From assembly GCF_003576645.1 (NCBI RefSeq), contig NC_044917.1, forward strand, positions 11,272,958-11,336,957: a DNA stretch of 64,000 nt, read 5' to 3'. Positions 36,240-46,735 of this stretch are shown one piece after another. A model generated the notes under the pieces. The model was given only the letters and a program-made list of their open reading frames with translations. It was not told the DNA's origin and did no database searches. How positions within the stretch are numbered: the first letter of the stretch is position 1; each line of letters begins with the position of its first letter. The translations under genes were made by a program, and so were the position numbers. This stretch comes from Ipomoea triloba. Its lineage: Eukaryota; Streptophyta; Magnoliopsida; Solanales; Convolvulaceae.

Positions 36240-37640
36240 ATTACTATAGAAGAGCAGAAATATAGTCAGGCAGGACAGAGTCCCAGTACAGAATGCTAGC
36301 CTGAACAATAGCTGCAGAAGCCAGAGTATGAGCAATAACGTTTGTCCATCTAAGAACTAACTTGATATGATAGTTTAAAAAAAAAAGACATAGAAACCTT
36401 ACACGCATCAATAAAAAAATCAACATAAGAATAAAATGAAGGCTGCACCGCACACAACCCGCTACAGAGCTGAGAACAATCCGTGCATAACTCAATAGAC
36501 AGCATGCCCCTATCCTTGAGCCATGCACAGATGATGAACATATATGGAGAGAGAGGATCACCCTGCCGCAAACCACAAGTAGGAATAACCTGACCACTGC
36601 TTGCAGCATTAATCAAGAATTATAAGTGACTGTAGTGACACAAAGCATAATTAAATCAACCCAATTGTCAACGAAGCCCAATGCCAACAACATTCTTTGT
36701 AGAAAATGCTACTCCATACGATCATAAGCTTTGGTCATGTTTAACTTTAAGCCCCCCACCCTACTCACCTATGCCGCCACAAATATATTGTCAGTTATGA
36801 GCCTATTCGGAATGAAAGCACTCTGAAACTCAGAGATTAGACCGCCCAGTAAATGCTTCATCTTATTAGCCAAAAGCTTTGCCATAATCTTGTAAACAAC
36901 ATTGCAAAACGCAATAGGCATAAGGTCAGACATCGACTCAAGAATATTCTTTTTGGGGATCAACACCACATTAGTATCATTAAGCCCAACAGGAAAAGAA
37001 CATGAATTTAGGCAATTAACCACAAAGGTTGACACATTCTCCCCCACCACAGTCCAATAATGCTCGAGGATACATAGAAAACTAAGTTGCTTTAACCTCA
37101 TCATATTCAAAAGGACGCAATAAAAGACCATTATCACTCTGAGAGACTCGAGGAACAACAGAGCTAAAGAAAGATTCCATAGGGGTGGAGCCACTAGAAT
37201 GAAATATTTTTTTTCTAAATAGGCCATCACAATAGGCCCCATAGACTCACCCTCAACCCAATCCCCAACATCATTTTTAAGCCTAAACAAAGTGTTTTTT
37301 TCTTCCTACGAGTAGAGACATACCTGTGGAAGAAGCGCGTGTTCGCATCAGCTCCCCTCAACCAATGCTTCTTAGCTCGCTGCTTCCAGAAAGCATCCTC
37401 CTGGGCTTCCAGGCGGGACAATTGATCTTCAATACGTTGGAACTCCGGCAAGGAAGCTGGGTCCCTACGCCCTCGCAGGGGCAACTGGCTCTTTTTCGAA
37501 AAAAAATGACATTCTTTTCTGTTGACTAACTCTTTAATTTCCGTTGACCACATTTTTCCTCTCTTGCCAAACACTGTAAACCGAGAAAATGATTTCCGGA
37601 AATCATTTTTCACGTTTCCAAACACAACCTTAGTAAAACC
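36240..37640 (-). mobile_element. LINE (L1-type) reverse transcriptase fragment, broken
   Basis: Read right to left, several frames together spell an L1-type ORF2 middle and end. A linker segment lies at 37625-37227 (WLRGADANTRFFH), fingers/palm at about 37290-36769 (NVVLIPKK; SEFQSAFIPNRLITDN), the palm GLRQGDPLSPYMF at 36616-36500, and an RNase H-like end near 36350 (WTNVIAHTLA). Frames shift at least three times and parts are missing, including the catalytic YADD region as far as I can see. It is a dead fragment. Confidence 0.8.
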
Positions 37641-38635
37641 AGATTTGTAGTCATCATTGAAATTGTCGGAGACTTACTTACACTTTCAGGTATTTAAGTC
37701 ATTTTGATTTAAGCTAGTCATTTAGTGTTGACAAGTCTTTTAACTATTGATAGTGTATAAATCATTCAATTCAATGATATCAGTAAAAAAGATAACTTAA
37801 GAAGTTATCATCTATTTCAATGTAATTTTTTGTAACTTCTCTTAGGGTCTACTTTAAAGTAGCACACCTCTATAGATGTCATATCCACATTTGTTAGTGG
37901 TATTGACTTAAATATAACTATTATAATTATTTTTTTCATGTATAAATACTTCTTATTTGTATTGAAAATAAGTTTGTAATTCATTGATACACGATACATT
38001 TAAAATTTTGGATCACTCCGAATGACTCAAACTCCTTCTACCTTTATTATATTCTAATACACCCAAATTCTTATTTGCAAGTTTTAATCTAAGGATCAAA
38101 TAACTTTTTGAAGTTTAAGAGTCTATTAGAATGTTTTTTCTTTTATTTATGTTAATATCATGTAGATAAGTGCTACTTTTTTTTATTACAAATATAGTTA
38201 AATACTAAAACTATTTTATTACTCATTTAATTTATTTTAATATTAGACATTTACATTGGACAATTATTCTCGCGAATAAGTGTTAATTGATTTTATAAGA
38301 GTTACCGCAATGATGTTGAAAAAATGTTGATTTTATTTTTAAAATATGCATCTAAGTCATGAAATTTAGTTCTTTAAAATTTATTCAAAAAAATTATGTA
38401 GATCTAATAAATATCACAAGAACTTTAAACTATATTTGAAAAATAGCTTGCTTGAAATGAATTTTAGTTAAAATATGTTTAAAAGTATTTAGGGTGTACT
38501 GTTTTCTCTCCACCAAGCATATATAGGAACAAATTTTGGTTATTCTTGGTTCCAAAAAGAAGCAAATGACGGTAGTATAGTGAAGGCAAATAAGTAACAT
38601 TAATATAAATAAATATGAGTAGCATAAATCAAAAG

Positions 38636-38706
38636 GCACCAGTGGTCTAGTGGTAGAATAGTACCCTGCCACGGTACAGACCCGGGTTCGATTCCCGGCT
38701 GGTGCA
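38636..38706 (+). tRNA. tRNA-Gly (GCC)
   Basis: 71-nt tRNA. Acceptor gcaccag pairs with ctggtgc and the discriminator base is A. The anticodon GCC is at 38668-38670. The A box tggtctagtgg and B box ggttcgattcc are intact. Compared with the copy at 35722 it has the normal G1. A C/D snoRNA begins 6 bases after the tRNA. Confidence 0.96.
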
Positions 38707-38712
38707 CTTTCA

Positions 38713-38802
38713 GAAGCTGTGATGAATTCGCGTTTCACTGGTGATTGGGTCGCCATGATTTCTCTGAGTAAACTTGGATGATAATCAGCGTATCTGAGCT
38801 TC
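38713..38802 (+). ncRNA. snoR43: C/D box snoRNA (snoR43-like), downstream of tRNA-Gly
   Basis: C box gtgatga (38719-38725), D' box ctga (38764-38767), C'-like ggatgat (38776-38782) and D box ctga (38794-38797). A perfect 6-bp terminal stem, gaagct (38713-38718) with agcttc (38797-38802), closes the RNA. The guide stretches upstream of D' and D are conserved with the first copy (ttgggtcgcca; atcagcg). Expected product of a tRNA-Gly/snoR43 dicistronic transcript. The methylation target was not assigned. Confidence 0.82.
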
Positions 38803-38807
38803 CATTT

Positions 38808-39180
38808 TAATTAAAATATTATTTTTAAAATTGGTAACGGCAAAGTAGGTAAAACAAGTCATTTTGGATTAAATTGCATGAATCTAAAAATTAAAATATT
38901 ATTTTTAAAATTGATAACCGGCAAAGTAGGTAAAACAAGTCATTTTGGATTAAATTGCATGAATCTGTGTAGTTCAGGAACCCAATTGCACTATTTTTTA
39001 GTTTTATTTTATTTAAAATATTATTTTTAAAATTGGTAACCGGCAAAGTAGATAAAACAAGTCATTTTGGATTAAATTGCATGAATCTGTGTAGTTCAGG
39101 GACCCAATTGCATTGCTTTTTAGTTCGATGGCCTAATTGCATTTTGGTGTGTAGTTCAGTGACCTATTTGACCCTTATTT
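38808..39180. repeat. Tandem repeat, three copies of a ~75-120 bp unit
   Basis: The phrases ttaaaatattatttttaaaa, ggcaaagtaggtaaaacaag and tcattttggattaaattgca recur from about 38813, 38886 and 39007. The later two copies also include gtgtagttcaggnacccaat. It begins directly after the snoRNA unit. Confidence 0.7.
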
Positions 39181-39214
39181 TTTTTTTTTTGGTTTGAAAT
39201 CAAACAATCATTCT

Positions 39215-39484
39215 TCAATTATGTAAAGGAGAAATCAACTGAAGCAATCTGAGAGAACACACACAACTCCGAAGCTCCTCCCTAATCCAAGATAAAACCT
39301 CCCTTGTCGCAATAAACTCGGCGTTGTAAGGATCGTAACGGCAAGAAATAGTACCCGCCATTGCAGCGACGCAGCAATCATTATCATTTAACAAGACTAC
39401 GTTGAAACCCGGCAGCCCATAATCTTGAAACAAGACAGCGTCAACGAAACACCTCAGCTTTGGAGGCGAACCCGTGGATACCAC
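39215..39484 (-). mobile_element. RNase H-domain fragment of a plant LINE
   Basis: An 89-codon open frame resembles the RNase H-like end of plant L1 retrotransposons: KLRCFVDAVLF, then DPYNAEFIATREVLSWIRE, matching the usual VDGAV and EALAVREAL blocks. The first catalytic Asp is kept (FVDA) and the Glu is kept (NAEF). It is not contiguous with the LINE fragment at 36.2-37.6 kb and may come from another copy. Confidence 0.65.
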
Positions 39485-40307
39485 ACTCGTCCTCCACCAC
39501 TATCCCTAATCAAAGAACTTTGTCTTAAAAACTTTGATTCATAGACTCTGCATCCTCCCACCACATTCTTCTCTCTCCCATTCTCTTTCATCCAATTCGT
39601 TCTGTACTACTCCGAAAATTTTAAAGTGATTCCTATAGTGAAATTTTTAAAAAAAAATTCCTATAGTGGAATTAAAAAAAAATAAAAATTCCTATAGTGG
39701 ATGCCCTTACCACATTTTTGTCATTTAATAAGTAAATTGGAGTAATTGACCCAACCATCTCCGCTTCAGCTGTTTTCCCATTTCCCCTGTTTCAAGTCAA
39801 CAACTTGTCCATCTAAATTTCCACAGACTCCGACGCTATGTCTGAAATTTCCACCGTAATCCTCACCTCTACTCACGCCCCTTGCTCCAATTTTGCTTTA
39901 AAAAAAAAAAAGAAAAAGAAAAGAATTCTTCATGAAATTAAAGAGAAATTGAAAATTGACGAAATCGGAGACGAAACAGGCTTCGGATGGAAACGTTGTT
40001 GAATCCGATGAAAGACTTAAAAACTGAGTATCAGAGTAAAACATATAGATTAAAACTCTATATATGCAATTTTTTATTTTTTTATAGACAAAAAACTTAT
40101 AGCAGACAGAGTACTCTACTAGATGTTCTCATCTTTAATAACGATCATATCTAGTCTTTGATCTAATTTTGATTCACAGATTATGTTCTCTGTTTTCTTG
40201 TTTCTTCTTTGCAGTTTTTTTTTTTTCTTCAGGGTAACAAATTAAAGAATACAGATTAAAGTTAGGGCATAAAACTGGTTTGGGCAAAGCAAGCTAAGGA
40301 TCTTCGG

Positions 40308-40919
40308 TCATAGGCATAGAGCTGTGGAGTGAAGATCGCAGACGTCATCCATGGCCGGCGGCAGGTTGAGATCGAAAGACAACGGTTTTCTGAAAGACGA
40401 TGAAGCGATGTTTTCACAGTCGCCGTCGTCGACAACAGACGACGAAGAATCGCAGTCGCTATGACAATCATCCGGAGCTATCGGAGGCGACCTCGGGTGA
40501 CGGCGATTAGGCGTCGCCGCCGTGTGCGGCGGAGGCGGCCGTGGCCCACTGAAAGACTCCACCGTGCTACTCATGCTGCTGGAGGCGGGTCTCGGGGAAA
40601 TCATGAGGGAACCGATGAGCGGATTTTTAGGGATTGCGGTTTGGTTGTAAGGAGGTAGTTGCGAAATCGGCGGAGGTGGGAAGTTGGTCTTGACTCTCGG
40701 GCCGTTTAGTTTCCTGGCCGCGGCGTCATATGCACGCGCGGCTTCCTCGGCTGAGAGAAAGGTCCCCAGCCATAGACGGGTCTTTTTCCATGGATCTCTG
40801 ATCTCGGCCGAGAATTTACCCCACGATCTCTTTCTAACGCCGCGGAATTTTACCTCTTTAAGCTCGCCGGATCCGATGGCGTCTCCGGCGGCGGCGGCGG
40901 CTGCTCTGCCTCTGGCCAT
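40308..40919 (-). CDS. ERF: AP2/ERF transcription factor with EAR repression motif (ERF7-like, group VIII)
   Basis: Intronless gene of 203 codons. It starts [15 protein letters not shown]. The single AP2/ERF domain covers about residues 24-80 ([40 protein letters not shown]), with the Ala and Asp of the AEIRD motif that mark the ERF type binding GCC boxes. The middle is Pro/Ser-rich. Near the end is the EAR motif LSFDLNLPP, which recruits TOPLESS-type corepressors, so it is expected to repress. The family usually reads KRPWGRF; here it is KRSWGKF. The frame remains open 27 codons further upstream (Met at 41000), but MARGR matches the usual group VIII start. Being intronless fits the family. 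Confidence 0.92.
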   Translation of the reverse strand: MARGRAAAAAAGDAIGSGELKEVKFRGVRKRSWGKFSAEIRDPWKKTRLWLGTFLSAEEAARAYDAAARKLNGPRVKTNFPPPPISQLPPYNQTAIPKNPLIGSLMISPRPASSSMSSTVESFSGPRPPPPHTAATPNRRHPRSPPIAPDDCHSDCDSSSSVVDDGDCENIASSSFRKPLSFDLNLPPAMDDVCDLHSTALCL

Positions 40920-41456
40920 CGCCCAAAGCCAAAGAAGAATCGAAACTGAGGAGAGAAAGTAGATGAGATTATGAGAAGAAAGAAAGGTATAATCAAGCAT
41001 CCAGCGCCATAGAAGAAACAGCGATGAAGCTTTCCCCCTATCTACAGTTTCTCTCTCTCTCTCCGCCGTGCGCGGTGGTTTGTAGATGATGAGTGAGTAG
41101 AGAGTAGAGAGATTTTGGAGTGAGTAATGTGAACTCCCGGTGGTTGCTATTTATTTACGTTTTGGTTTGGGAATTTTCTTCTCGTTGACGAGGAATTGAG
41201 GACGAAAGGAGAAAACCGTGTTTGGCTTCTGTATCCTCCCAAAACACCTTATTCACATTGGGGATTTTGTTTTTTTCTTTTGCGTCCAGGAAAGGGGTTC
41301 GTTTTTAACTCTTTTCATCTTATACTTTCCCTTGAATTAACTCATTTTGGTCAAATTCACCTTCATCATTTTAATAAATACAAAAAGAATCATTCTACAT
41401 TCTTCTATTCATACAATTTCTTTCATTTGGGTTTGATTATGCCCAACGCTACATAT

Positions 41457-41798
41457 CATTGTGCATCCCGTAAGGAGATGAATTCTATGTATTCTAAGTA
41501 ATTTTGTTGTGTATTTTAGACAATCATTCTGTGTATTATAGGCAACCGTTCTGTGTATTCATGTTAGTAACACATGTTGTGATGTGTTTGTGCATTCGAA
41601 TGCTAGAATACACAGAATATTAACACAAAATACACAGAACTCATCCTCCTAACATTCGAATGCACAAACACATCACAACCTGTGTTACTAACATAAATAC
41701 ACAGAACGGTTGCCTAAAATACACAGAATGATTGCCTAGAATACACAGAACGATTGCCTAAAATATACATAATTCATCTCCTTACGAGGTGCACAATG
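41457..41798. mobile_element. Foldback (long inverted repeat) MITE
   Basis: Two arms of 146 bp, 41457-41602 and 41653-41798, are near-complete reverse complements, from cattgtgcatcccgtaagg / ccttacgaggtgcacaatg at the ends to gcattcgaatg / cattcgaatgc near the 50-bp loop. Inside the arms, tacacagaac(g/t)(g/a)ttgcct units repeat two or three times, so the arms contain small indels. The right end is followed by cattgtgcaccc, making a second small palindrome. Non-coding; the RNA would fold into a long hairpin. Confidence 0.8.
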
Positions 41799-42191
41799 CA
41801 TTGTGCACCCTGGTCAACGATATAAATTGTCTATTATTACATAAATCATTTTCTATGCTCCAAAAGGTTGAATCCTCAATCCCAAGGGCCTCCACACTCA
41901 ATTGAACACGGAGGCTAGACCTTTGTTTAAGACTCGATCAATGGTCTTTCCTCTTAAACTTCACTCATGTGACCAATTGAACTGCTCATATAAGTTACAT
42001 AAATCATTTTCTATTCATCACTTCTTGACATGCCATTACATTTAGATATATTTCGGGGGATAGCAAATTCACAAGTATATTATGAAATTAAAGAGTTTTC
42101 TTTTTTAATCAATGACACATCAAGTAATGAATATTATGTAGTCATTTATTTTAGTATGATAGAATAATATTTTTCTTTGATTATTATATAA

Positions 42192-43330
42192 AGGTAAAAT
42201 AATCAAATAAACCCCCTCAATCGATATATTAGTAAAATTGGGCCCTTTAAGTGAAAAAAATATCAATCACACCCCTTAAACCGACAAATATATTCAATTG
42301 AGACTTATGAAAACCTATTTAGCCTGTTGATTTAGTGTATATATAACTTTTCTACAACTAACATAAATCTAAGCGTATAATTTTTAAAATTTATTTTTAT
42401 CTTTTTCAATTTTTAAAAATATATATCTTATCTTCTACTTTTTTCAAAAATAAAATAAAAGAGATAAAAACAAAGACCGCCAACAAACTACTAATGGTTG
42501 TATCCCTCTATCTTCTACTGATAATCATGGTTGTTGCATTGGAAAACGACAGAGGCGGCCACGATAACATTCATCATAAAAGGTCTAGTTCTAGACCCTT
42601 ATTTCAAACAACCATGGTTGTATGTAAAAGATAGAGATAGATGGCCACCAAATCACCATGGTTGTATGTATTATGTATGGTAGCAATATATAAAGAAAAG
42701 TTGGTTAAATAAGCCTCTTAAGTTAGTAGAATAGTGCAATTAAGCCCTTTAAGTGAAAAAAAATTTTCAATCACACTCACTTATATTGATAAATATGTTT
42801 AATTGAGCCCTAGGATAACCTATTTAGCAAGTCAAATTTGACGTATACATGACTTTTTTAGAGCTGACGTCGATCTAAGTGTACAATTTTTAAAATATAA
42901 TTATATCTATTACTTAAAAAAATAATATAACAGAGGTCACCTGCAAACTACTAGTGGTAGCTGTCAATCTCCCACTATCTTTTACAGAAAATCATGATTG
43001 TCGTAATGGAAGACGACAAAGACTGCCACAACTACCTTCATTAAAGAGTGTCTAAATTTAGACCCTTACTCCAAACAACCATGGTTGTATGTATACGATA
43101 GAAAGTAGATGGCCACAACAATAGTTTGCTTGTGGTTGTTGTTATTGTTTTAAAGTTTAAATTTGTAAATAAAAAATAGATTATATTAACAAATTTAAAG
43201 AGATAAAATTAAATCATATTTCGTAAATACTATACACTTGGATCCATGTTTATTCTAATAAAGCCATGTATACATCAAATAAAGAATAACTTGCTAAATA
43301 GCTAGGTTATCTTAGTGCATGCACTTCAAA
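42192..43330. repeat. Direct duplication of a ~470-500 bp unit
   Basis: Unit 1 starts about 42192 and unit 2 about 42700. Both contain ccctttaagtgaaaaaaa, gacaaatat(a/g)tt(c/t)aattgag, gtgtacaatttttaaaat-like, aacaaccatggttgtatgta and gatggccac in the same order. Copies have diverged. The palindrome caaccatggttg recurs. No coding capacity. Confidence 0.65.
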
Positions 43331-43662
43331 AAAAAATAAAAAAAATTACCTCAGTATTAAATTAATTTTAATTTTTTTAAATTTAAGTGATTTTTTTTTG
43401 CTATAAAAATCTCATCAAATAATGTCAAGCAATAATACAAGGTCAGACAATAGGGAATTTATCCATTATCTTAACAAAAAAAACATATAACTTGCATCAC
43501 TGCACAAGTTATTCCAAAGATTGAAATATATAGGATATATACACACCTTTTTTATTTAAAATACTCATGATTAATTCATAATTAGTTAATTTATGCACAA
43601 CAAACAAATAAACAAAAAAGTTAGATGTAGCCTGAAAGATATTGATCTAGTAGATAAAAACT

Positions 43663-44011
43663 TCACCTACAAAAAAAAAAAAAAAAAATGTTTTTAGCGA
43701 CGGACACAATCCGTCGCTAAAAAAGTTTAGCGACAGATGAGTCCGTCACAAAAACCATCCTTGCTAGAATTTAGCGACAAATTTTTTTCCGTTGCTAGGG
43801 TCTAACGACGGAAGGTCGCTAAATTCTTTTAGGTGACGAATTTGATGATGAAATTTGTGAAGGAATAGCGACGATAATTTTTGTCACTAAATCTAACGAC
43901 GGAAAATCCGTCGCTAAATCAAGAAACTATCCATCACTAATTTCCTAGTTTGAAGATCTGGTGACGTATTTGAATTTTGAAAGGGAATAGCAACGAATAT
44001 TTCTGTCGCTA

Positions 44012-44050
<39 letters not shown>
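43663..44050. mobile_element. CACTA-type transposon end
   Basis: Begins cacctacaaaaaaa (close to the CACTACAAAAA terminus) and continues with subterminal inverted units of ttagcgacgga/tccgtcgctaa, repeated about eight times to 43990, the usual style of plant CACTA subtermini. It stops at a TA microsatellite (44020-44047). The opposite terminus was not found, so it is probably truncated. Confidence 0.6.
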
Positions 44051-44051
<1 letters not shown>

Positions 44052-44794
44052 TATTTCAATTAAAATCCCTATTTTTTTAATTTACATGTTAAAGCTTAAA
44101 ATTCATATCAACACACAATATCTAACACTATTATCATCAACACTACTTAATACTATCAAATTTTATATCATCATAAAATTAAACTATTATCAAACTTTAT
44201 ACTAACACAATATTTTAAATCACACTTTAATACAATAATATATATCATCAAAACACAATACTATAAAATCAAAACGGTAATTACATAACAAAAGTCTTAA
44301 AGTAGCATTTTTGATTGATTTTGGAAGTATTGCAAATCCAGTAAATGATGCAAATCCATTGTGTGTATACAACGTTGATGGAATTTAATGAAAATGGAAA
44401 CTATCAACATGATACACCTCCACTCACCTGCAAAACATGATTACATTATTTTCACAAGCCATCAAGCATCAAGCATCAAACATCATACTCTTTTCTTAGC
44501 ATTCAATTTTATTGGAGCTAAGTTTTAAACTCAAAAGTTCAAGTAAATAGGCACCAGTAAATTTTTAAGTCAAAGAGTTCAAAAATAGACTACAAATGAT
44601 CTTAATTTTAAACTCAAGAGCTCAAGATTACTAATTCATAAATAACATCTAACCACCATTGTTAAATATCTAACCAGTGACAGATCCAGCACTGCTGCCC
44701 CACTACCCCACCACATATATGTAGTATATATATAAGATATACTAATATGTAACCAAAGATTAGCGTGGCTTAAATGGTAAGTTTGCATTGTATT

Positions 44795-45200
44795 GACGAA
44801 ATGGTCTAGTGTTTGAACCACCTGGTAGGTTTTGATGAATTTCTTTCAAAATACAATGATGAAATGGTCCAGTGTTCGAACCACCTTATAGGTTTTGATG
44901 AATTTCTTTCAAAATTTTTAATATCAATAGTGAGAATTCTAATTGAATTTTTTATTTGTAATAATGTGACTTTTTTTTTCCATTTTTTAATATCAATAGT
45001 GAGAATTTTAATTGAATTTTCTATTTGTAATATTGTGATTTTTTTTTTCATTTCTTAATATTAATAGTGAGATGAGTGAAATTTTATTTTTGGCATTTTT
45101 TTTAATATTAATAGTGAGAATTCTAATTGAATTTTTTATTTGTAACATTGTGACTTTTTTTTTTCTTTTTTAATATTAATAGTGAGATGAGTGATTTATA
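44795..45200. repeat. Nested tandem repeats
   Basis: The phrase gatgaatttctttcaaaa with its preceding gttcgaaccacc is repeated twice (44800-44915). It is followed by three to four copies of a ~75-bp unit containing tttaatatcaatagtgagaa, ttctaattgaattttttatt and gtaataatgtgac (44918-45200). Confidence 0.7.
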
Positions 45201-45812
45201 ATAATGTGTTTTCTAGTCAAACTATTTTATCTAATTAATTACGGAGTATGTTTTATATTTTATTTTAAATATTTTTATCTTGATGTATTTCGACTTTTCA
45301 TCTCTAGTTAACAATATTTATGACTCGATCTCTACGTGTTTCATTTTTTAAAAAGAATATCTCGTTAGTTTATCTTTCGCCCCCACTGAGAAAATTTTCT
45401 GGATCCGCCACTGCATCTAACCACCATTAATCAAAGTCTCTTAGTCAATCATCATCAACTTAGTTAATCAAAGTCCCTTAGTTAACAATAACTTTCATTA
45501 AAAATGGTAATTGAAGTGAAAATACTATTAAAATGATAATCGAAGATTATGGGAAAAAAATACCATTATGGGACATTATCATTAGTATTATGAAGATATT
45601 ATATAGTAATGAGAATACATATGATGTACATTTAGTTTAATGTTTATGAATATTAAGACTTAAGTTTATTGACATTTAGAACAAATATTATGAATATAGT
45701 ATGGAATGAATGTTATTAAACATGTGTATTTTTAATATAATATTTATGTACATTAAATTTTATTTTTATGAACAAATATTATGAACATAATATATTAAAT
45801 ATGATGAACTAG

Positions 45813-45986
45813 GATCACCATGTACTGCCAATGTCTTTGTGGTCAATCGGCATCTGGTGTACATTCCCATGTGGAAGGGAGTGAGTTCGCCTCAGTGGAA
45901 GCATCTGTTGACTCTTTGCGTGAGTTCGAGCCTCAGTGGAGACATCTGTTGACTCTTTGCGCTTGTAGGTTGAAGATCACCATGTA
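45813..45986 (+). mobile_element. tRNA-derived SINE with 12-bp target duplication
   Basis: Body 45825-45974 (150 bp). The duplication gatcaccatgta is perfect (45813-45824 and 45975-45986). An A-box-like tggtcaatcgg and a perfect B box gttcgagcc are present. The segment from the B box through catctgttgactctttgcg occurs twice in tandem, and the first copy has lost two bases in its B box (gttcgcctc). No long poly(A) tail is present. Confidence 0.72.
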
Positions 45987-46278
45987 TTATTAAATCCTTA
46001 TCCACGATATCATTTGTCCACATCGAACCGGGCAGCTTCGGAGAGTCTGTGGGCTAGGCGCGTGGAAGAATGGATTATCAACGCGTAAGCAAGTTGAACG
46101 TGAACTGTGAAATGAAACACGTGCCTAATTGGCAATTGCCTTCCAGAGTTGATAGTTCCATTGCCTTCAATTTTATAGGTTGGACTGTTGGAGACTTGGA
46201 AGTGTTCCATTGTGAATAATCTATAAAATTTGTTAGAAATATTTTATTCTCTCTCAAGACTCCAATAAATTATTTAAT

Positions 46279-46735
46279 TGTTATGAAACAAAAGGAAAAT
46301 AGTGGATGTCCAAGTTGTGGTTCGAACCTTGGAACATTCACTTAAAAACTAAAATCTAATCCACTTAGCTATCACGGCTGTTGGTGGTAGATTGCAGAAC
46401 ATTTAATAACTAAATGTTGTCTGGAAAGCTAGTTCAGGATGGAGTAAAAAGCTATGGGTTAGGGGAATTGAACCCGTGACTTTAGGCTGGCAGCTAAGCT
46501 TTTAGGCGTTTGACAAATCCATCCAGACTAGGACAATTATGTGCAATTACTGTAGATATATATATTTGTTTACTCCACTCCTGATAGTATAAATACCCCC
46601 TCCACTCTTTGAAAAGATTATCTCAGAAACATCAATGAAAGTGCTTCTTCCTTCTTCTAGTTTCGGTGTTTTCCATTTCAGTTTCTTCATTTCATATTAT
46701 CACTATCATAGTTATTATTAATATTATTTACAACA
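46279..46735 (+). repeat. 5' LTR (457 bp)
   Basis: Begins TGTTATGAAACAAAAGG and ends ATTTACAACA. TATA box tataaata at 46588-46595. On the opposite strand it contains a perfect Pol III B box ggttcgaacc (46319-46328) and A box tagctaagtgg (complement of 46361-46371), plus a second B-box-like gggttcaattccc (complement of about 46459-46471). Confidence 0.95.

Larger units (their letters stand above)
35284..40307. other. Intergenic region CDP-DAG synthase to ERF
   Basis: Contains the two tRNA-snoRNA units, a broken LINE (36240-37640, minus), a tandem repeat (38808-39180) and an isolated RNase H fragment (39215-39484). The remaining stretches (37650-38600, 39490-40300) are AT-rich with no gene seen. 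Confidence 0.5.
40920..46273. other. ERF upstream region and repeat-rich intergenic DNA
   Basis: ERF leader and promoter probably occupy 40920-41250, with a CT-rich stretch at 41046-41062. Beyond that no gene is seen. The region holds a foldback element, a large direct duplication, a CACTA end, tandem repeats and a SINE, listed separately. 45240-45800 is AT-rich without recognisable content. Confidence 0.5.

Noticed and set aside
40920..41000. Upstream in-frame Met for the ERF
   Set aside because: The 27 extra residues are hydrophobic and unlike any ERF N-terminus; MARGR is the expected start.
42192..43330. The two repeats as LTRs of a retrotransposon
   Set aside because: No TG..CA borders, primer site, purine tract or target duplication could be found.
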